From the NCBI RefSeq assembly GCF_001423485.1, contig NZ_LMOD01000003.1, forward strand, positions 633,527 to 697,526: DNA of 64,000 bases, given 5' to 3'. The stretch is from Microbacterium sp. Leaf320 (GTDB lineage Bacteria; Actinomycetota; Actinomycetes; Actinomycetales; Microbacteriaceae). This document shows positions 58,859-64,000 of the stretch, one piece after another. Below the pieces are notes generated by a model. It saw only the letters and a program-made list of their open reading frames with translations, was not told the DNA's origin and searched no databases. The number at the start of each line of letters is the position of its first letter. The stretch's first letter is position 1. A program made the position numbers and the translations under genes.

Positions 58859-60418
58859 TCACTCGGTGACGTCGAACTGTCGGATGGTTGCGAGGGTGTT
58901 CGCCTTGCCGACGTAGGTGATCCCGTCAGCGGTCGCCCAGGTCGCGCCGATGTAGGCGATGGGGGCGACGAGCGCCTGATCCACGACGTACTGGTTCAGC
59001 TCCTTGTAGACGGGGAGAGCATCCGCGAAGTCGACGGTGTTGTTGATCTCGTCGAAGTAGCCGTCGAGCGTCGCATCGGTGTACCCGGTCGGGTTGCCGA
59101 AGCCGGCAGCACCGATCGTGGTCGCGAGGTCAGCGGAATCGGAGTTGAATCCGAGGATCTGGTAGTAGAGCCCGTAGTCGCCGGAACGAGCAGCCGCCTG
59201 GGCCTGCTGCGGCGGAACGGTGACCCACTCGAGCGTGAGGCCGATGTCTGCGAACGCCTGCGTCAGCACGGGCTCGATCGTGGTGCTGAGGAAGGTGCTC
59301 GGGATCTGGAAGGTCTCGCCGGCGTAGCCCGCCTCTTCGACGAGCTCCTTGCCCTTCTCGGGGTCGTACTCGTACTCGTCGTTCAGCTTCTCGTCGTAGA
59401 CCTCGCCGAACGGGCTGACCAGCTGCGTCGTGGCGATGCCGACCCCGCTGAAGATGCCCTTGAGCACGCCCTCGCGGTCGATCGCCATGTTGATCGCCTG
59501 ACGCACCTTGACATCACCGAGCGCCGGGAACTTCTCGCCGGCGCGATCGAGGATGTTGAGGTACCCCACGGCCACCGCATCGTTCACCGTGATGGTGAAC
59601 TTGCTCGAGTCGAGCTGCGAGACGACCTGCGACTGCACGGTCGCCGCGTTGAGCTCGCCCGCCTGCAGTGCGTTGAGCGATGCCGTCGGGTCCTGCAGCA
59701 CTTTGACGGTGAGCGTCTTGAACGGCACGTTGTCGGCATCCCAGTAGTCGTCGCGCTTGACGAGGACGTAGCTGCTGCCCGGGACGGTCTTCTCGACATC
59801 GAGAGTGAACGGGCCGGAGCCGACCGGATCGGTGGCCGTGCGCTCTTCGTCCATGGTCGCCGGGTCGCCGATGGCACCGGGGCCCTGGGCGAGGTTGTCG
59901 AGGAACTGCGGGTCGAACGCCGAGAAGGTGATGACGACGGTCTTGTCGTCCTCCGCGACGACATCCGCGACCGCGGCGAGGCGGCTCTGCACAGCCCCCG
60001 GAGTGGCCTTCGAACGCAGCAGCGTGGCAGTGACGGCGGCAGCATCGACCGGGTCTCCGGAGCTGAAGGTCATGCCGTCACGCAGAGTGAGGGTCAGCTG
60101 GGTGCCGTCTTCGTTGTACTCCCACTTCTCCGCGGCGCCGGGAAGCAGCTCCCCTGTCTCAGGGTCCTTGCGCAGCAGGGTGTCGAGGACCGAAGACCAG
60201 ACGAACATCTGCTGACCGTCGACGATCTGGGCGGGGTCGAGCGAGTTGGGGGCCGACACCGCGGCGACCGCGAGGTCCTTCTCGACGACGGCGGTCGTAT
60301 CGCCCTCGTCCTCGGGGGTGCTGGACGAGCAGCCGCTGACGACGAGCGCCGTGATCAGCAGCGCGGCGGGCAACGCGACGCGGCGCCCTACGCGGGTGTG
60401 CTTACGGGTGTTCCACAT
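58859..60418 (-). CDS. Family-5 solute-binding lipoprotein of the oligosaccharide-type importer
   Basis: 519 residues from ATG 60418 with AGGAG 8 bases upstream. Signal peptide with lipobox V-V-S-G-C. SBP_bac_5 fold: F-S-S-G-D-P-V-D-A-A-A-V, GSGPFTLDVEKTVPGSSYV, DVKVRQAINMAIDREGVLKG. The operon partner GH43 and the regulon operator suggest oligosaccharides, not peptides, as ligand. First gene of operon D. Confidence 0.9.
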   Translation of the reverse strand: MWNTRKHTRVGRRVALPAALLITALVVSGCSSSTPEDEGDTTAVVEKDLAVAAVSAPNSLDPAQIVDGQQMFVWSSVLDTLLRKDPETGELLPGAAEKWEYNEDGTQLTLTLRDGMTFSSGDPVDAAAVTATLLRSKATPGAVQSRLAAVADVVAEDDKTVVITFSAFDPQFLDNLAQGPGAIGDPATMDEERTATDPVGSGPFTLDVEKTVPGSSYVLVKRDDYWDADNVPFKTLTVKVLQDPTASLNALQAGELNAATVQSQVVSQLDSSKFTITVNDAVAVGYLNILDRAGEKFPALGDVKVRQAINMAIDREGVLKGIFSGVGIATTQLVSPFGEVYDEKLNDEYEYDPEKGKELVEEAGYAGETFQIPSTFLSTTIEPVLTQAFADIGLTLEWVTVPPQQAQAAARSGDYGLYYQILGFNSDSADLATTIGAAGFGNPTGYTDATLDGYFDEINNTVDFADALPVYKELNQYVVDQALVAPIAYIGATWATADGITYVGKANTLATIRQFDVTE

Positions 60419-60505
60419 TGTTCATACTCCTTTGGATGAAACGACTTGATGCGCAACCGCTTGTCAGTGAGGGTGAAGCGGACGAGGACGGCGGCGTCTG
60501 GTGTC

Positions 60506-60544
60506 AGTAAAGCAGGGTTTTGGACGAATGACAACCGATTGCCA
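60506..60544 (-). promoter_or_regulatory. LacI-type operator site 4 with -35/-10 (ABC/GH43 operon)
   Basis: TGACAACCGATTGCCA (60529-60544). Minus-strand -35 TTGTCA (60529-60534), 17 bp, -10 TTTACT (60506-60511). Leader of about 80 nt to the binding-protein ATG. Confidence 0.85.
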
Positions 60545-60549
60545 ACTTG

Positions 60550-61848
60550 TTACCGAAGTGTGAGATCGTCGACCGATCGTCGGCTAGCGAGCACCGCTTC
60601 GACGAACCCCGCGTCAGCGCCGAGCACGGGGCTGAGGTCGGCTATCGTGCTTTCGACGGACGAGCGGTCAGTTCCCCGTCCGTCGATCGCCAGCCATGCG
60701 GCGACGACCTTCGCACACGCGTCGGCGGAGCGTCCCGCGCTGCGTTCACGCTCGGCCACCGGCACGATACGCACTCGCATCTTGGTATCGGCGTCGAGAC
60801 CGATCTGCGCGAGGAGGTGCCGGATACGAGGGTTTCGGAAGCGGTCAAGAAGCGCCAGTCGGTACTCCCGCAGTCCGAGTTCCGGGGGAAGATGTCGGCA
60901 GGCTTCGTCCCAGTACGCCTCGACAGCACGAAGACAGTCCGCGTCTGCGATGGCGTCGGAGACGGTGTGATGTCCGTGAAGCCGACCGAGCGAGGCGAGA
61001 AGGGTGTGAGCACCGTTCAGCAGCCAGAGTTTTCGCGCCTCCCACGGTTCGAGCTCATCGGTGAAGCGCACTCCCGCGGCCTCCCACTGCGGTCGGCCCG
61101 CGGGGAACTCCCCGGCGATGACCCAGTCGGAGAACGGCTCGGTGACGACCGGTGCGCGATCTCCGTAGCGCTCCGCGAGCTCAGCCACCTCATCGCCCGA
61201 GAGTCGAGGCGTGATCCGATCCACGGAACTCGACACGAACGACACGTGGGCATCGATCCAGTCGACGAGACCTGGCACCCCGGCTGCCACGGCGCGGACC
61301 GCATGTCGGAGCACTTCCCCGTTTTCAGGCAGGTTGTCGCAGGAGACCAGCGCGATCGCCCCGGAGTCCGCGCGGCGGCGCGCCTCGAGACCGAGCACCA
61401 GACGACCGATCGCGGTGACAGGGCGCACGCTGGCGAGGGCCTCGCCGACCGAGTCTGCGAGCAGGGTTCGATCGAGAGACGCCTGCTCATCGGCGTAGGC
61501 GGCCTCGGTGATCGTCAGACTGACGATGCCTGTCGTGGGAGCGGCGACGTCATTCACGAAGGACGGGATGTCGGTGCCCGGATGGGCCCGGACGATGCTG
61601 CCGATCCGTTCGGCTTCGTCGCCTGCCGGCGAGCGCACGATCAGTGTGTAGAGGCCGTCCTGGGCGGTGAGGTCGTCTGCGAGTCCCGCGCTTCGTCCGG
61701 TGTACGCCGCGATCCCCCATTCAGCCGCGTCCGACGCGTGGGCCGTGTACCAGGCCAGATGCGAACGGTGGAAAGCGCCGAGCCCCATGTGGACGATTCG
61801 CACGGGCGGGGCCGGCGACTCGCGCACTCCGAGTGTCGTGCCGCTCAC
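60550..61848 (-). CDS. uxuB: D-fructuronate reductase / mannonate oxidoreductase
   Basis: 432 residues from GTG 61848, overlapping the uxaC stop (GTGA). Long-chain polyol dehydrogenase family: NAD-binding IVHMGLGAFHRSHLAWYT at the N-terminus and the catalytic K-x-x-x-x-N-G-x-x-H in K-L-W-L-L-N-G-A-H. Fructuronate + NADH to D-mannonate, the step between UxaC and ManD. Mannitol or arabinitol dehydrogenase would be the alternative, but the uxaC coupling favours UxuB. Confidence 0.9.
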   Translation of the reverse strand: MSGTTLGVRESPAPPVRIVHMGLGAFHRSHLAWYTAHASDAAEWGIAAYTGRSAGLADDLTAQDGLYTLIVRSPAGDEAERIGSIVRAHPGTDIPSFVNDVAAPTTGIVSLTITEAAYADEQASLDRTLLADSVGEALASVRPVTAIGRLVLGLEARRRADSGAIALVSCDNLPENGEVLRHAVRAVAAGVPGLVDWIDAHVSFVSSSVDRITPRLSGDEVAELAERYGDRAPVVTEPFSDWVIAGEFPAGRPQWEAAGVRFTDELEPWEARKLWLLNGAHTLLASLGRLHGHHTVSDAIADADCLRAVEAYWDEACRHLPPELGLREYRLALLDRFRNPRIRHLLAQIGLDADTKMRVRIVPVAERERSAGRSADACAKVVAAWLAIDGRGTDRSSVESTIADLSPVLGADAGFVEAVLASRRSVDDLTLR

Positions 61849-63242
61849 AGCTTGAACACCCGCTTCGGCTGCGGACCGACGATGTCGTCGATGATCGTGG
61901 CCGCCGATTCTTCGCTCACCCGGCCCTCGACCACGAGGCGGGCGAGGAATGCGGCATCCGCTCGACGCGCGGTGTCGTGCCGGGCGGGGATCGAGAGGAA
62001 CGCGCGGGTGTCGTCGATGAAGCCCGACCCCCGTGAGAATCCTGCGGTCTCGGTCACGGCCGACCGGAATCGGGCCACGGCGTCGGGCGCGTCGAGGAAC
62101 CACCACGGAGCCCCGATGTAGACGCTCGGGTAGAAGCCCGCGAGCGGCGCGACCTCCCGCGAATAGACGGTCTCGTCGACGGCGAACAGCACGAGATGCA
62201 GATCGCGCTCGAGCCCGAACCGCTCGAGCAGCGGCCGCAGACCGCCGACGAAGTCGGTGCGCCGGGGAATGTCGTGGCCCGTGTCGGGCCCGAACCTGCC
62301 GAACGTCTCCGCATTGTGATTGCGGACCACGCCCGCATGGATCGTCATGACCAGACCGTCGTCGACGCTCATCCGGGCCATCTGCAGCAGCATGTGGGCG
62401 CGGAAGGCGTGACGATCGGCCGCATCCGCACCCCCGGTCAGGACACGGGCGAACAGCGCCTGCCCCTCGACGGCATCGAGATCGAGGGTGTCGGGCGCCT
62501 CGACGCCGTGGTCGGCCGAGACGGCTCCGTGCTCGATGAAGTACCGCCTCCGCTGTTCGAGCGCTGCGAGGTAGCCGGCGAATGTACTCGGCTGCCCGGT
62601 GGCCTCGAGCAAGCGCTGCACGTTCTCGGCGAAGCCCGCGGCGTCCGGGTCGAGGTAGCGGTCGGGCCGGAACGTGGGCACGACCCTGCCGACCGCACCC
62701 TCGGCGGTGAGCGCCGCATGCCCTGCAAGGTCGTCGAGCGGATCGTCGGTCGTCGCGAGCACCTCGATGTTGAAGCTCTCGTAGAGCGCGCGCGGTCGCA
62801 TGCTCGGATCGGCGAGCTTCGCGGCGATGTGATCGTAGGCATCGTCTGCCGTTGCGGCCGTGAGCGGCGTCCGCAGATCGAGCACGTTCTCGAGCGACTC
62901 GCTCAGCCAGTACCCCGACGCAGTGCCCGCGAACAGGGTCCACCGTTCGGCGAACAGCCGCCACACCTCGCGCGGGTTCGCTGTCGCCCCACCGACGCCG
63001 AGCTCATCGAGTCCGATGCCCGAGGCATGCAGCAGCCTGGTGACGTAATGGTCGTGCGTGATCAGCAAAGATGCCGGGTCGGCGAAAGGACGATCGTCGA
63101 CGAGCCACTCCACCGGCACGTGGCCATGCGGGGAGACGATGGGCGCAGCTGAGACGCTCTCGTACAGGGATCGTGCGACGGAACGCGTCGCCGGGTCGGC
63201 AGGAAGCAGGCGGTCGCGGTCGCGGCGTTGCGGCTGGAGCAT
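61845..63242 (-). CDS. uxaC: Glucuronate/uronate isomerase
   Basis: 465 residues from ATG 63242. D-glucuronate to D-fructuronate (or galacturonate to tagaturonate). Amidohydrolase-like barrel with S-P-H-G-H-V-P, L-I-T-H-D-H-Y, V-M-T-I-H-A-G-V-V-R-N-H-N and D-E-T-V-Y-S-R-E, all typical of UxaC. Leaderless start predicted: only AGAGGA lies between the -10 box and the ATG. First gene of operon E, divergent from the second LacI gene. Confidence 0.94.
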   Translation of the reverse strand: MLQPQRRDRDRLLPADPATRSVARSLYESVSAAPIVSPHGHVPVEWLVDDRPFADPASLLITHDHYVTRLLHASGIGLDELGVGGATANPREVWRLFAERWTLFAGTASGYWLSESLENVLDLRTPLTAATADDAYDHIAAKLADPSMRPRALYESFNIEVLATTDDPLDDLAGHAALTAEGAVGRVVPTFRPDRYLDPDAAGFAENVQRLLEATGQPSTFAGYLAALEQRRRYFIEHGAVSADHGVEAPDTLDLDAVEGQALFARVLTGGADAADRHAFRAHMLLQMARMSVDDGLVMTIHAGVVRNHNAETFGRFGPDTGHDIPRRTDFVGGLRPLLERFGLERDLHLVLFAVDETVYSREVAPLAGFYPSVYIGAPWWFLDAPDAVARFRSAVTETAGFSRGSGFIDDTRAFLSIPARHDTARRADAAFLARLVVEGRVSEESAATIIDDIVGPQPKRVFKL

Positions 63243-63248
63243 TCCTCT

Positions 63249-63287
63249 ATCAGACCGGTTCCCATCGATTTTGTCAATCGGTTGCCA
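63249..63287 (-). promoter_or_regulatory. LacI-type operator site 5 with -35/-10 (uxaC-uxuB operon)
   Basis: Plus strand TGTCAATCGGTTGCCA (63272-63287), whose reverse complement is TGGCAACCGATTGACA. Minus-strand -35 TTGACA (63272-63277), 17 bp, -10 TCTGAT (63249-63254), then 6 bases to the uxaC ATG. Also upstream of the divergent LacI gene. Confidence 0.86.
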
Positions 63288-63383
63288 AAGGCACCCAGAC
63301 CGTTGTGCACCCGCGCGAAGCGACTCCTGCCCTACGATCGAGGAACCGGATGCCGGTCGCCACGATGGAGGGGAAGACACTCG

Positions 63384-64000
63384 ATGTCGCCAGACGAGAC
63401 ACACGCATCCGACGAGGCACCGGATGATGACGGACGCTCGGCTCGCCGACCCACCATCTACGACATCGCGCAGCGGGTCGGCCTCAATCCCTCGACGGTC
63501 TCCCGCGCTCTGAACAAGCCGGGCCGCACGAACGCAGCGACCGAAGAGAAGATCCGCGCGGCGGCCGCCGAGCTCGGCTACCGCGCCAACCCCATGGCAC
63601 GGGCACTTCCCACCGGCCGGTCGGGCACCTACGCCGTCGTCCTCCCCGACATCACGAACCCGGTTCACTTCGAACTGATCCGCGGCGCTGAGCAGGTCGC
63701 CCGCGCCGGCGGCTTCACCCTCGTCGTGTCGGAGACCGAAGCCAGAGCAGACATCGAACGGGAGACCATCGAGGCTCTGCAGCCTTCTGTCGACGGTCTG
63801 CTCGTCGTCGCCTCGCGCCTCGACGATGCAGCCCTCGCAGACCTGGCTCGCGTGAAGCCGATCGTGGCGGCCAACCACTCGGCGCCCTCGCTGCCGAGTG
63901 TGATTCCCGACCTGGCGATGGGGCTGACCGCTGCCATGGATCACCTCCGCGATCTCGGACATCGATCCGTGGCCTACCTCGGCCTGAGCGGCCTGCAGAT
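63384..64000 (+). CDS. LacI-family regulator (3' end cut by window)
   Basis: Starts at ATG 63384, after GGAGGGGA; 205 codons are visible. Acidic N-terminal tail (about 22 residues), then helix-turn-helix TIYDIAQRVGLNPSTVSRAL and N-K-P-G-R, hinge N-P-M-A-R-A-L-P-T-G-R-S. Effector domain from about 80 (VVLPDITNPVHFELIRGAEQ). The recognition helix and hinge are the same as in the 44820-45857 protein. Divergent from uxaC with operator site 5 between them. Probably co-controls the glucuronide regulon with a different effector. Confidence 0.9.
   Translation, partial: MSPDETHASDEAPDDDGRSARRPTIYDIAQRVGLNPSTVSRALNKPGRTNAATEEKIRAAAAELGYRANPMARALPTGRSGTYAVVLPDITNPVHFELIRGAEQVARAGGFTLVVSETEARADIERETIEALQPSVDGLLVVASRLDDAALADLARVKPIVAANHSAPSLPSVIPDLAMGLTAAMDHLRDLGHRSVAYLGLSGLQ

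Noticed and set aside
61845..63962. 705-codon minus-strand frame extending uxaC upstream
   Set aside because: The extension crosses the operator/promoter and the divergent LacI gene; UxaC is normally about 465-470 residues and begins at ATG 63242.
1..64000. CRISPR arrays, rRNA and tRNA genes
   Set aside because: No regularly spaced direct repeats and no rRNA/tRNA-like segments noticed on either strand.

Overview
The window is very GC-rich. Its gene families point to an actinobacterium of the Microbacteriaceae, most like Microbacterium: a Zur/AztABCD-type zinc locus, many family-5 peptide/oligosaccharide ABC systems, LacI-controlled sugar islands, small Microbacteriaceae-type hypothetical proteins and leaderless promoters. 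The genus is an inference from content, not from a marker gene. No tRNA, rRNA, CRISPR array, transposase or integrase was found.

Positions 1-31150 are mostly housekeeping and stress genes. They hold an old-yellow-enzyme reductase with a MarR gene; an osmoprotectant-type ABC transporter that lacks an ATPase gene; a MarR/DHA2 drug-efflux operon with a well-defined repressible promoter; an MmyB-type XRE regulator divergent from a Bcr/CflA efflux pump; membrane and lipid-phosphatase genes; an ArsR-phosphatase fusion; DNA polymerase IV; several small hypothetical proteins; the folate-independent methionine synthase pair mesD-mesX with a divergent LysR gene; a sigma factor reduced to region 2; a zinc importer aztA / aztB-aztD-like-aztC-aztD around a Zur box; an AAA ATPase behind two identical palindromes; a BLUF photoreceptor with a coupled small protein; lipoproteins and a D,D-carboxypeptidase.

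Positions 31150-41400 form an accessory block that appears somewhat less GC-rich. A gene-poor stretch (31368-31777) is full of hairpins and includes a candidate three-helix structured RNA. It is followed by a LysR-controlled family-5 ABC operon ending in a NylB-like serine hydrolase, and by a secreted SxxK serine hydrolase.

Positions 41400-64000 are a glucuronide/plant-polysaccharide catabolic island. Beta-glucuronidase, GH1 and GH43 glycosidases release sugars. Two GPH-like MFS carriers and one oligosaccharide-type family-5 ABC importer bring substrates in. UxaC, UxuB and ManD convert glucuronate through fructuronate and mannonate to 2-keto-3-deoxygluconate. Gluconokinase, a Gfo/Idh/MocA enzyme and two SDRs accompany them. 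Five promoters in the island carry the same 16-bp operator (TGNCAACCGATTGCCA type). In all five the downstream half-site (TTGNCA/G) is the -35 box, followed by exactly 17 bp and the -10 box. Two LacI regulators with matching recognition helices lie inside and at the edge of the island. This compact regulon, read directly from the DNA, is the most striking system in the window.
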